This document shows positions 35,294 through 43,725 of a stretch of DNA of 64,000 nucleotides, one piece after another. The stretch comes from Henriciella barbarensis (GTDB lineage: Bacteria; Pseudomonadota; Alphaproteobacteria; Caulobacterales; Hyphomonadaceae): NCBI RefSeq assembly GCF_003576345.1, contig NZ_QWGB01000004.1, forward strand, positions 186,001-250,000. The letters are read 5' to 3'. The translations under genes and the position numbers were made by a program. The first letter of the stretch is position 1; each line of letters opens with the position of its first letter. The notes beneath the pieces were generated by a model. It had not been told where the DNA came from and made no database searches. It saw only the letters and a list, made by a program, of their open reading frames with translations.

Positions 35294-36091
35294 CTATTCT
35301 TCCCCCTGTTTGTTGTTATCGACCACGGCCATGACGTCGGCGCTATCGCCGCCGGGGGCCGGAACCTCGACGATCCGGTCGTCGACATCATCATATTCAA
35401 GCCTTAGCGCCCGGCTCATCACGGCATGCATCATATAGGTGCACGTTGTGTAGGTCAGCTCGAGGATCTCCTCGTCCGAAAGGCCGTCTTTCAAAGCCTT
35501 GAATGTGCCGTCGCTGACGCGGCCGCGCTGCAGGACGAGCGCGTCAGTATAAGCAAGGACTGCGCGCTCCAGCGAGCCGTAGCAGTCGGCGACCTGCCAG
35601 TGCGGAATCGCTTCGATCTGCGCCTCCGTCAGCCCCACATCGCGGCTTGCCTTGCAATGTTGCGAGAAGACGAATTGCGAGCCAACCGTGAAGCCGGCGC
35701 GCGTCTGGCCGAGCTCCCTCAGTTTAGGGTCCAGCTTGCGCTCTTTGGAGCGATAGAACTGGAAGCCTTCTGTCGTGTGCTTGAACGCGTCCGGCACGAT
35801 ATTGAAAACGGTCCACCAGTTGCCGGGTGTGCCGGTCGCGGTACCCGGGCTTTCAACAGGGTCGCGGTCTTCGAACAAAAGGTCGAATATGCGGTTCGCG
35901 AAGGGGTTGCCGGCCTCACGGCCCGCCTGTTTCAACCTCGGCACATTTTCCTCCCAGACATCCTGCCCAAGGCGGTGTCTTTCTTTTCTATTCGTCGAGA
36001 GTGCCGGGCTTCCGCAAAGGCAGTCAAGCAAAGGCTGAGCGAGGGCGAAGGAAGGGGCTGCCGCCGAGGCCAGAAGTGCTCTCCGCCTCAA
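35294..36091 (-). CDS. Carboxymuconolactone decarboxylase-family protein, possibly exported
   Basis: The 265-residue frame starts at a TTG (36091). Its first 20 residues (MRRRALLASAAAPSFALAQP) read as a signal peptide with an Ala-x-Ala site. The AhpD-like/CMD domain covers about residues 80-245: FVFSQHCKASRDVGLT, where the usual Cys-x2-His pair is replaced by His-Cys, and YTDALVLQRGRVSDGTFKAL, then LSDEEILELTYTTCTYMMHAVMSR. The loss of the canonical redox motif argues against a peroxidase role. No better start codon was found downstream, and the start remains uncertain. Confidence 0.72.
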   Translation of the reverse strand: MRRRALLASAAAPSFALAQPLLDCLCGSPALSTNRKERHRLGQDVWEENVPRLKQAGREAGNPFANRIFDLLFEDRDPVESPGTATGTPGNWWTVFNIVPDAFKHTTEGFQFYRSKERKLDPKLRELGQTRAGFTVGSQFVFSQHCKASRDVGLTEAQIEAIPHWQVADCYGSLERAVLAYTDALVLQRGRVSDGTFKALKDGLSDEEILELTYTTCTYMMHAVMSRALRLEYDDVDDRIVEVPAPGGDSADVMAVVDNNKQGEE

Positions 36092-36260
36092 GACCTTGAA
36101 AACGGAGAAGGCTTTAACAGTTGATAGTATCCCTATTGATCGAAAAATGATAAACTGGAGTCTTGTGAAGCCCGCTGGCGCTCAACGACATTCAGTAGAT
36201 TGCAAATGCCAACTCGCAGGCAATAAACGCCTGCGCGAAAGAGGATAGAGAGACAGACGA

Positions 36261-36671
36261 ATGTACCGGCTGGTTTATGTCAGCACGGCCGTGGAAGGCC
36301 TTGCGGACGATGATATCGACAGCATCCTCAACGTGTCGCAGTCGAATAATGACGAACGCTACCTGACTGGATTTCTCGCCCATAATGGTCGTTCGTTCAT
36401 GCAGGCTATTGAGGGCGAGCGTGACGAAGTTCTCAATACCTATCAGCGCATCATGAGCGATGATCGCCACCAGGGTGTGACCCAGATCATAGGGGAGCCT
36501 GTCGAAAAACGCGCCTTCCCCGAGTGGAGCATGAATTATCATCGTGTCGACGATGATGAAGGGTCGTCAACGATGGTCGTTCGCCAGGACGAGTCGATCG
36601 ATGCGCTGCTCAACCCGGATATGCCTCGGGATCTTCTATACCTGTTCTCCAAATTCCTGCGGATGCGATGA
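36261..36671 (+). CDS. BLUF-domain blue-light photoreceptor
   Basis: The 136-residue protein is a near-complete BLUF domain that binds FAD and senses blue light. The photoactive residues are in place: Tyr6 (LVYVST), Asn29/30 (SQSNNDERYLTGFL), Gln48 (FMQAIEG), Trp89 and Met91 (FPEWSMNY). The RHQGV block of the domain is also present. A C-terminal tail of ~40 residues (about 97-136), ending in an amphipathic helix (DLLYLFSKFLRMR), is probably the output or dimerisation region. No output enzyme is fused. The start has AGGATAGAGAGA upstream. Confidence 0.9.
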   Translation: MYRLVYVSTAVEGLADDDIDSILNVSQSNNDERYLTGFLAHNGRSFMQAIEGERDEVLNTYQRIMSDDRHQGVTQIIGEPVEKRAFPEWSMNYHRVDDDEGSSTMVVRQDESIDALLNPDMPRDLLYLFSKFLRMR

Positions 36672-36766
36672 GCCGGGGCCGGGACTGCGCTCGCGCTTGC
36701 TAACGCCTTTTAAAGGGGTTTCTGCGACCTCTAGGGCTGTTGGAACCGGCACCGGGTGGAAACAGG

Positions 36767-37741
36767 ATGTCCGAGGACTTGAAAGCGCGTATGGCGCAGA
36801 TCGCTCAGCTGGGGCAGCTGAGCCAGTCAGAAGCGCGCCTGCTTCTCAATGAAATCTACAGCGACGGCATCGTCTCGCGCGAGGAAGCCGAGGCTTTATT
36901 CCGGCTGAATTCAACCCTGGCCGCACCTGGTCCAGACTGGACCGACCGGTTTGTCGAGATCGTGAAGGACTTTCTCCTGCTGCAGGAAGCGCCGGCCGGC
37001 TGGGTCACTGAAGAAGAGACAGACTGGTTGATCTCACAGATCGGGCGGGACGGGCATCTGCCGAACGATGCTGAGATTGATCTCATGCTGTCGACATTGC
37101 GCTATGCCGATGGTGCGCCGGTACGTCTCTCTCACTTCTGTCTGGATGCAATTGCGAACAGGATCATCGAGGCAGGTTTTGCCGACGATGAGATGACAGA
37201 GCGTATGCGCCGTATCCTGCACGCGCCGGCCGGCGACGGATCGATCTCCATCTCGAGGCATGAAGCGAATGTGCTGTTTCGCACGAACGACGCGATCGGC
37301 CATGCCTTGAACTCCAAGAGCTGGGAAAATGTGTTTGCCAAGGCTGTGCTGAACCATCTCGTCTCTGCTGCGCATCCCGATCCCCAGACAGAAGAGGGTG
37401 CCCTGACGCGTGAGGCTTGGCTTCGTGACACCGACGTCAGCGTCGGCGGTTTCCTGGGGCGTATGAGCAATGCCTTCATCAGCGGAAAATGGTTCGACCG
37501 GGTCAGCTATAGCGAGGAGTCCGCAGCCCGGGCTCGCTATTATGCCGCTAATGAAGCGCGGCGAACGGGGGCTAAGATCACCGGAGAAGAGAGCCAGTGG
37601 TTCCTGAAACGACTTGGATGGGACAAATCGATCACCCCGGCTGAGCGACGCCTCGTGAACCTGATGAAAGAAGACGTTCCGGCCTTTGCACGCGGGCTCT
37701 CAGAGGCCCTACGAGAGGACGGATTACGCGACAGCGCCTGA
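36767..37741 (+). CDS. Uncharacterised protein made of two degenerate ~150-residue repeats
   Basis: The 324-residue soluble protein has an internal duplication. Residues 33-70 (DGIVSREEAEALFRLN, then WTDRF) align with 157-197 (DGSISISRHEANVLFRTN, then SWENVF). Residues 79-110 (WVTEEETDWLISQI) align with 270-301 (ITGEESQWFLKRL). The Asp-Gly-x-[Ile/Val]-Ser starts look EF-hand- or TerB-like but the loops lack full calcium ligand sets. No signal peptide or membrane helix is present. ATG 36767 is preferred to the TTG at 36740. It lies 95 bases behind the BLUF gene on the same strand. No known family is recognised with confidence. Confidence 0.75.
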   Translation: MSEDLKARMAQIAQLGQLSQSEARLLLNEIYSDGIVSREEAEALFRLNSTLAAPGPDWTDRFVEIVKDFLLLQEAPAGWVTEEETDWLISQIGRDGHLPNDAEIDLMLSTLRYADGAPVRLSHFCLDAIANRIIEAGFADDEMTERMRRILHAPAGDGSISISRHEANVLFRTNDAIGHALNSKSWENVFAKAVLNHLVSAAHPDPQTEEGALTREAWLRDTDVSVGGFLGRMSNAFISGKWFDRVSYSEESAARARYYAANEARRTGAKITGEESQWFLKRLGWDKSITPAERRLVNLMKEDVPAFARGLSEALREDGLRDSA

Positions 37742-37898
37742 GCGGTGCTCGCGCTCAATCTGAGCCCGTAATCACGACAGATTACAGTCAGATCGCCTAA
37801 ACCGGAGGCATGACGCAAGGGCACGTCATGGACAGGTTGGCCGCCGGGCTATAAGTCAGGGCTTCTTTTATAAATCACTGCTGATTCAGGGGTCAGTC

Positions 37899-39896
37899 AT
37901 GTTCGAGAAAATCCTGATCGCCAACCGCGGCGAGATCGCTGTTCGTGTGATCAAGACCTGCCGACGCCTCGGTATCAAAACGGTCGTTGTCTATTCAGAC
38001 GCTGACGCTGGCTCCATGGCAGTCGAGATGGCCGATGAGACGGTCCATATCGGTCCTTCGCCTGCTGCAGAATCGTACCTTGTCATGGACAAGATCGTCG
38101 ATGCGGTGAAGCAGACCGGTGCAGAGGCTGTACATCCAGGCTTCGGCTTCCTGTCGGAAAACCCTGAATTTGCAAAACGGCTCGAAAAGGAAGGCATCGC
38201 CTTTATTGGTCCGAACCCGCACGCCATTGAGGCGATGGGCGACAAGATCAGCTCCAAGAATCTTGCCGCGGAAGCTGGCGTCAGCACCGTGCCGGGCCAT
38301 ATGGGGCTGATCGAGGACACCAAAGAAGCCGTGAAGGTTTCCAATGATGTCGGTTATCCTGTGATGATCAAGGCATCGGCTGGTGGCGGCGGCAAGGGCA
38401 TTCGCGTCGCCTACAATGACAAGGAAGTCGAGGAAGGCTTCCCGGCCGTGAAGGCAGAGGCGAAGGCATCCTTCGGCGACGACCGGATCTTCATCGAAAA
38501 ATTCATCGAACAGCCGCGGCATGTCGAAATCCAGATCATGGGCGACAAGCATGGCAACTGTGTCTACCTGTTCGAGCGCGAATGTTCGATCCAACGGCGC
38601 AACCAGAAGGTCATCGAGGAAGCACCAAGCCCACTGCTCGATGAGGCGACCCGCAAGAAGATGGGGGAGCAGGCTGTCGCGCTGGCCAGGGCCGTAGACT
38701 ATGACAGCGCGGGCACGGTTGAGTTCGTCGCGTCGGGCGTCGACAAAAGCTTCTACTTTCTTGAGATGAATACCCGCCTGCAGGTGGAGCATCCGGTCAC
38801 CGAGATGATCACCGGGGTCGATCTGGTCGAGCAGATGCTACGCTCTGCATATGGCGAAAAGCTTGCCCTCACGCAGGATGAGTTGAAGATCAACGGCTGG
38901 GCGATCGAAAGCCGCGTCTACGCTGAAGACCCTTATCGCAAGTTCCTGCCATCGATTGGCCGCTTGCGTCGCTTTCATCCGCCGGCTGAAGGCGAGCTTG
39001 GCGAGGGCACGGTGCGCATGGATTCCGGTGTCCGCGAGGGCGACGAAATCTCGATGTTCTACGACCCCATGATCGCCAAGCTGGTGACCCACGGCAAGGA
39101 CCGTGACACCGCGCTTGATACGCAAGCCTCCGCGCTGGACCGCTTCCACATTGAAGGCATTCAGGACAATATCCCGTTCGTTGCGGCAGTCATGGATGAG
39201 AAACGCTTCCGGTCTGGCGACATCACCACGGCCTACATCAAGGACGAGTTCCCTGACGGTTTTGACGGCGTCGAGCCAACCGACAAGCAGCGCCTCTACC
39301 TCACGGTCACGGCCGCCTATGTACACGGCGTTTTTGCACGCCGCGCCGAGCAGATCTCGGGCCGTATGAGCGAGCCGGAAGCGGCCCGCAAGGACTGGGT
39401 CGTCATTCTCGACAAGCATCATCAGGACATCGAGCTGGAGCTTGGCGATAACAGCGCGAAGATCACGATTGAGGGCAAAACGCATAGCCTGGAAACCGAA
39501 TGGAAGCCCGGCACGCATCTGCTTGAAGGTACGATTGACGGTGAACCATTTGCTGTAAAGTTTGCGGACAAAACCGAAGGCTATCTGCTGCGCCATCGCG
39601 GGGTTGCTGTGCGCGCCCTCGTCTGTACGCCGTTGACAGCCAAGATGCTCGAGCGTCTGCCTGAAAAGCCGAAACCGGATACATCCAAACTGATCATCTC
39701 GCCGATGCCAGGCCTGGTCGTTTCGGTTGACGTCGAAGTCGGCCAGCAGGTCGAGGAAGGTGAGGCTGTCTGTATCGTTGAAGCAATGAAGATGCAGAAC
39801 ATCATCCGCGCAGAGGCGACGGGCACAGTGAAAACCATCAATGTCGGTGCTGGCGACAGCGTCGCAGCCGACGAAATCATGGTCGAGTTCGAATAG
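37899..39896 (+). CDS. pccA: Propionyl-CoA carboxylase alpha subunit
   Basis: The 665-residue subunit carries biotin carboxylase (residues 1-~450), with ANRGEIAVRVIKT, the ATP-grasp loop KASAGGGGKGIR, and the EMNTRLQVEHPVTE active-site block. A linker/BT domain follows, then a C-terminal biotin carrier with EAMKMQN, where Lys631 is the biotinylated residue. It carboxylates biotin with ATP and bicarbonate for transfer by PccB, encoded 14 kb upstream. The enzyme converts propionyl-CoA from Ile, Val, Met and odd-chain fatty acids to methylmalonyl-CoA. A small DUF805 gene follows 37 bases later. Confidence 0.93.
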   Translation: MFEKILIANRGEIAVRVIKTCRRLGIKTVVVYSDADAGSMAVEMADETVHIGPSPAAESYLVMDKIVDAVKQTGAEAVHPGFGFLSENPEFAKRLEKEGIAFIGPNPHAIEAMGDKISSKNLAAEAGVSTVPGHMGLIEDTKEAVKVSNDVGYPVMIKASAGGGGKGIRVAYNDKEVEEGFPAVKAEAKASFGDDRIFIEKFIEQPRHVEIQIMGDKHGNCVYLFERECSIQRRNQKVIEEAPSPLLDEATRKKMGEQAVALARAVDYDSAGTVEFVASGVDKSFYFLEMNTRLQVEHPVTEMITGVDLVEQMLRSAYGEKLALTQDELKINGWAIESRVYAEDPYRKFLPSIGRLRRFHPPAEGELGEGTVRMDSGVREGDEISMFYDPMIAKLVTHGKDRDTALDTQASALDRFHIEGIQDNIPFVAAVMDEKRFRSGDITTAYIKDEFPDGFDGVEPTDKQRLYLTVTAAYVHGVFARRAEQISGRMSEPEAARKDWVVILDKHHQDIELELGDNSAKITIEGKTHSLETEWKPGTHLLEGTIDGEPFAVKFADKTEGYLLRHRGVAVRALVCTPLTAKMLERLPEKPKPDTSKLIISPMPGLVVSVDVEVGQQVEEGEAVCIVEAMKMQNIIRAEATGTVKTINVGAGDSVAADEIMVEFE

Positions 39897-39933
39897 GCAT
39901 CACGCTAGCAGACCGGAGCTTTGCCGTCAGGCG

Positions 39934-40473
39934 ATGAAAGATCTTCTCTTCAATCCGAACGGGCGGATCGCGAAGCGGCGCTTCTGGCAGGGCGTCGTGC
40001 TCGTGACGGTCGTGGCTGTCATCAAGCGCGGCATGGAAATCAAGCTTGCAGGCTCGATGGGCGGACTGCTCGGCATCGTTGCCATGCTGGTCACGCTGGG
40101 CCTCGTCTACGCAAACATCTGCATTTTCGCCAAACGCTTTCATGATGCCGGCACCAGTGGCTGGTGGATCATCGCAGTCTGGTTCGGAAAGTTTTTCACC
40201 TTTGTCCTGATGTTCGCCCTGCTGGGCGGGCTGTTCCTCGGTTCTGAGGGCACTGCCTTGCTCGAAGCTGTCATGGAAGGCTGGGCATCGGCGGATGAAG
40301 CGCAACTTACGCAGGCGTCTCGTCAGCTGGTGGACTTGCTCTTCCCGCTGATCATACTTTCCTATGTCGTGAATGGCGTCCTCGCGGCCCTGATTGTTGG
40401 CAGTCTGCCAAGCGATCCGAAAGCGAATGCGTATGGGCCGCCGCCGGGAAATGGACCGGAGACATTCAGCTGA
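39934..40473 (+). CDS. DUF805 membrane protein
   Basis: The 179-residue product has the DUF805 opening (NPNGRIAKRRFW) and four predicted membrane helices, with FAKRFHDAGTSGWW as the conserved loop. The family role is unknown. The start at 39934 gives a normal N-terminus; the frame is open upstream into pccA. It is probably co-transcribed with pccA. Confidence 0.82.
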   Translation: MKDLLFNPNGRIAKRRFWQGVVLVTVVAVIKRGMEIKLAGSMGGLLGIVAMLVTLGLVYANICIFAKRFHDAGTSGWWIIAVWFGKFFTFVLMFALLGGLFLGSEGTALLEAVMEGWASADEAQLTQASRQLVDLLFPLIILSYVVNGVLAALIVGSLPSDPKANAYGPPPGNGPETFS

Positions 40474-40481
40474 TATTTTTC

Positions 40482-40535
40482 TTATCGTTTATTGATAAAT
40501 TCGAATATAGAGATATAAACGTTTATCGATAAAAC
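40482..40535 (+). promoter_or_regulatory. AT-rich inverted-repeat promoter region
   Basis: In this AT-rich stretch TTATC (40482-40486) is inverted as GATAA (40494-40498), and TTTATCGATAAA at 40522-40533 is a perfect palindrome. They sit 17-70 bases before the gene at 40552 and may be operators for an unidentified repressor. Confidence 0.4.
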
Positions 40536-40551
40536 GCGAAAGCCATCCTGA

Positions 40552-41346
40552 ATGTCAGACACGACCGATACTGCAATCGACCCGAAGCGCCCCTGGCTGA
40601 CAGATGAGCGAGAGCTTCCAGAGCGCATGAACTGGTTGCAAACGCTGTTTGATCCGACGGGGGAATCGCCGCGCCTGCACTTTACCCGCGCCTGGACGCT
40701 TCTCTTCGCGCTGCAGGCAATGATCATAGTTGTCCCGTTCACAGTTGCGCTGGTCCTGAGCCTCGCGGGCGGCGATGGCGCTGGTGTTTCGACCTTCGGT
40801 ACCTATGCGACACCAGTCGTCTTTATCGCGACAACACTCATCTCCTATGTGATTCATTCGCGGCGCCTGAACGATGCTGGCAAGACGCCGCTTCTGGCGA
40901 TCCTGCCACTCATTCCGTTGCTGATCGGTTTTGCTCTTTTCACGACGAACGCGATGTCGACGGCCGAGAGCTATGACAAGCAGTTCGAGATGCGGCAGGA
41001 CTATCTTGCTGATCCGGACGCCTTCAGGGAACGCCAGCGCGAAGAACGCGAAGCAGCTCGCGAGAAAGCTGAAGCCAGTGGTGAAGAGGGCCAACAGCAG
41101 CAACGTGGACGCGGCGGCCCTCCGGGTGGACGCGGCGGCATGAATCTCGACCAGCCAATGGCGCCGAAGACAGAGTTCGTTCTGAAAGCCGCTGCGCCGA
41201 TGATCCAGAATGTGATGATCCCGCTAAGCGGCCTGATTGCAGTCTGGAGCCTGATGTGGGTCGCGCGCGTGCCTTTCTTCGGCAACTATCCGCCGAATGG
41301 CGGCGCCTCACGTTCAACAGTGGATCGTCGACCTTACGCGTCCTGA
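40552..41346 (+). CDS. DUF805-like membrane protein with Gln/Gly-rich insert
   Basis: The 264-residue product has about four membrane helices and the block [20 protein letters not shown], which resembles the DUF805 loop. Between helices three and four it carries a long charged then Gln/Arg/Gly-rich loop ([34 protein letters not shown]). Function unknown. It is convergent with lipB, whose stop overlaps the end of this gene by 13 bases. Confidence 0.7.
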   Translation: MSDTTDTAIDPKRPWLTDERELPERMNWLQTLFDPTGESPRLHFTRAWTLLFALQAMIIVVPFTVALVLSLAGGDGAGVSTFGTYATPVVFIATTLISYVIHSRRLNDAGKTPLLAILPLIPLLIGFALFTTNAMSTAESYDKQFEMRQDYLADPDAFRERQREEREAAREKAEASGEEGQQQQRGRGGPPGGRGGMNLDQPMAPKTEFVLKAAAPMIQNVMIPLSGLIAVWSLMWVARVPFFGNYPPNGGASRSTVDRRPYAS

Positions 41347-42044
41347 TCGCGGAGCGGGGCAGGGGTGTCTTCCAGATTTGACAGGAAGACGTCACGAAAG
41401 GACTTCTTCAACGCGATGTCCGCATCATCCATCGACACCGGCAGGCCGAGGTCGACAAGGCTGGTGACGCCGAGGCCGTCATCTGAAATCCCGCACGGCG
41501 TGATGCCTTCGAAGTGGGAGAGATCAGGCTCTACGTTCAGGCTGATGCCATGGAAGCTGACCCAGCGCTTCAGGCGCAGGCCAATGGCGGCGATCTTGTC
41601 TTCGCGTGTCGGGGCACCCGGCGATGACCGGTCGACCCAGACGCCAACGCGGCCGCGGCGGACCTCGCCTTTCACATTGAACTCTTCCAGTGCGCCGATC
41701 ACCCAGGCTTCGAGCTTGGCAACGAAGTCGCGTACATCGCGGCCGCGCGCGGCAACGTCCAGCATGACATAAGCGACCCGCTGGCCGGGTCCGTGATAGG
41801 TGTACTGCCCGCCGCGGCTGGTCTCATGGACGGGGAAGCGATTCGCGTCCTTGAGGTCGTGTGGCTTGGCACTGGTGCCGGCGGTGTAGAGCGGTGGATG
41901 CTCAAGCAGCCAGACAAGTTCTGGCGCGCCCTCGTCGCGGATTGCCCTGACACGGCGCTCCATGAAGGCGATTGCGGCATCATAACTGACCGGCTTTTCG
42001 CTGACGGCCCATTCAACTGCGGGAAAATCTGTCATTTCGCGCAT
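41334..42044 (-). CDS. lipB: Octanoyl-[acyl carrier protein] transferase
   Basis: LipB transfers octanoyl from ACP to the lipoyl domains of 2-oxoacid dehydrogenases and GcvH, the first step of lipoate synthesis. The 236-residue product has the family blocks [50 protein letters not shown] and the catalytic Cys in [11 protein letters not shown]. The start may be 42044 or the ATG at 42035; the frame runs on upstream to 42170 but that would approach the divergent tRNA gene. Confidence 0.92.
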   Translation of the reverse strand: MREMTDFPAVEWAVSEKPVSYDAAIAFMERRVRAIRDEGAPELVWLLEHPPLYTAGTSAKPHDLKDANRFPVHETSRGGQYTYHGPGQRVAYVMLDVAARGRDVRDFVAKLEAWVIGALEEFNVKGEVRRGRVGVWVDRSSPGAPTREDKIAAIGLRLKRWVSFHGISLNVEPDLSHFEGITPCGISDDGLGVTSLVDLGLPVSMDDADIALKKSFRDVFLSNLEDTPAPLRDQDA

Positions 42045-42118
42045 ATAGAGGTGCAAGCAGGGCTTCACAAAGCTTCTTTGCGCACTTATACCGCGCGGAC
42101 TTCCCGTAGGGATCCAGT

Positions 42119-42203
42119 GCGGTCGTGGCGGAACTGGTAGACGCGCAGCGTTGAGGTCGCTGTGGAGCAATCCGTGGAGGTTCGAGTCCTCTCGACCGCA
42201 CCA
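42119..42203 (+). tRNA. tRNA-Leu (GAG)
   Basis: The acceptor stem GCGGTCG (42119-42125) pairs with CGACCGC (42193-42199), followed by discriminator A and an encoded CCA. The anticodon stem CAGCG/CGCTG encloses loop TTGAGGT with anticodon GAG at 42153-42155. A variable arm of leucine-tRNA length and the T arm GGTTCGAGTCC are present. It lies between divergent lipB and mgtE. Confidence 0.97.
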
Positions 42204-42261
42204 TCCCTGGGGAAGTCAGGCAGCTCGGGCGCCTCGCCGTCCGGAACGATGGAGGGGTCCC

Positions 42262-43653
42262 TTGTCCGATCTGCCGCAAACCAACCAGACAGATACATCA
42301 GATGAGCCCGGACGCGAAGCACATCTCGACTATGTCCAGGATGTGCGCGACGCCGTCTGGGACCGCGACACGCGGTGGCTGGCAAGGCTTCTGGCGAGGC
42401 TTCATCCCGCCGATGCAGCTGACCTTCTCGAGCAGCTTTCCGGCGATGATTTTGCGGCCTGTGTAGACCTTCTCGGCGGCCAGCTACCGACAAGCATCAT
42501 TATCGAGCTGCGCGATGAGTATCGCGAAGAGGCTGTCGAAGTCCTGCCAGATGACGCCGTGGCAGCGGTGCTTGGTGAGCTGGATTCAGACGATGTTACC
42601 ACCATCCTCGAAGACCTTGAGGAAACCCGGCGCGAACGCATCCTCGATGAGCTTGCGCCGGAAGACCGTGCTTCGCTGGAGCAGGGCTTTGCCTATGAGG
42701 AAGAGACGGCCGGCCGGCTCATGCAGCGCGAATATTTCGCCGCGCCTGAGTTCTGGACGGTGGGACACACCATCGACCATGCGCGCGAGCATGCTGATGA
42801 CCTTCCAGCAGAATTCTTTGAAGTCTACGTCATCGACCCGGCGCACAAGCTGAAAGGCCAGGTTCCGCTGGCGACGCTGCTGCGCACGCCGCGGGACATC
42901 AATCTTTCCGACATCATGGAAGAGGTCGAGTCCGACATCCGGGTCGAGATGGACCAGGAAGAGGCGGCCTACCAGTTCCAGAAATACTCGCTCGCCTCGG
43001 CGCCCGTCACCGATGACAATGGCCGCCTGATCGGCATGCTGACTGTCGACGATGTTGTTGACGTCATTCAGGAAGAAAATACCGAAGACCTTCTCGCGCT
43101 TTCCGGTGTGAACGCGGCCGATGGCTCTGACACCGTCCTCGACTCGGTCAAATCGCGTGCGCCCTGGCTAGCGGTGAACCTTGTGACCGCCTTCATCGCC
43201 TCAGCCATTATTGCGATCTTTGAGGGTGTGCTTGATCAAGTGGTGCAGCTGGCCATCCTGATGCCGGTCGTCGCAGCCCTTGGCGGCAATGCCGGCAGCC
43301 AGGGCCTCGCCGTTGCCGTGCGCGCCATCGCCGAGCGCGAGATGGAAGGAGATGCAGGGCGCCGGGCGATCTTGCGTGAGACACTCACCGGACTTGCAAA
43401 TGGCGTGATCTTTGCGATCGGCGTGGGCATCATCGCTTTCGCCTGGTTCAGGAGCCCCGAACTCAGCCTGACGATCTCCGTTGCCATGTTTGCCACATTC
43501 ATCTGGGCAGGCTTTTCAGGCATCGTCGTACCTCTTACCCTGAAGCGCGCAGGCGCAGATCCTGCTGTTGCTTCATCGGTCTTCGTGCTGACACTTACAG
43601 ACATTATGGCGTTCTTCAGCTTCCTCGGCCTTGCGACCTTGATCCTGGTTTAG
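42262..43653 (+). CDS. mgtE: Magnesium transporter
   Basis: The 463-residue product has the MgtE layout. A helical N-domain (HPADAADLLEQL, DDVTTILEDLEE) comes first, then a CBS pair (about residues 150-270, with LTVDDVVDVIQEENTED) that senses cytoplasmic magnesium. Five C-terminal membrane helices follow, with the pore block ALGGNAGSQGLAVAVRA. The real start is TTG 42262 behind GGAGGGG; a longer open frame from 42151 would begin inside the tRNA gene. It takes up magnesium with gating by the N and CBS domains. Confidence 0.93.
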   Translation: MSDLPQTNQTDTSDEPGREAHLDYVQDVRDAVWDRDTRWLARLLARLHPADAADLLEQLSGDDFAACVDLLGGQLPTSIIIELRDEYREEAVEVLPDDAVAAVLGELDSDDVTTILEDLEETRRERILDELAPEDRASLEQGFAYEEETAGRLMQREYFAAPEFWTVGHTIDHAREHADDLPAEFFEVYVIDPAHKLKGQVPLATLLRTPRDINLSDIMEEVESDIRVEMDQEEAAYQFQKYSLASAPVTDDNGRLIGMLTVDDVVDVIQEENTEDLLALSGVNAADGSDTVLDSVKSRAPWLAVNLVTAFIASAIIAIFEGVLDQVVQLAILMPVVAALGGNAGSQGLAVAVRAIAEREMEGDAGRRAILRETLTGLANGVIFAIGVGIIAFAWFRSPELSLTISVAMFATFIWAGFSGIVVPLTLKRAGADPAVASSVFVLTLTDIMAFFSFLGLATLILV

Positions 43654-43725
43654 GCAGCATCGCTTGGCCGCCCGGCCTGCGACTTGCAGTGTCAAAATGC
43701 ATTGTATCGGTTTGGAGCAATTACT

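Noticed and set aside
39103-39369. Plus-strand alternative frame inside pccA and many similar internal frames
   Set aside because: Arg/Ser/Pro-rich composition without domains, typical of out-of-frame reading in GC-rich coding DNA.
42151-42261. N-terminal extension of mgtE
   Set aside because: The extension starts inside the tRNA-Leu gene; TTG 42262 has a proper ribosome site and gives the normal family length.
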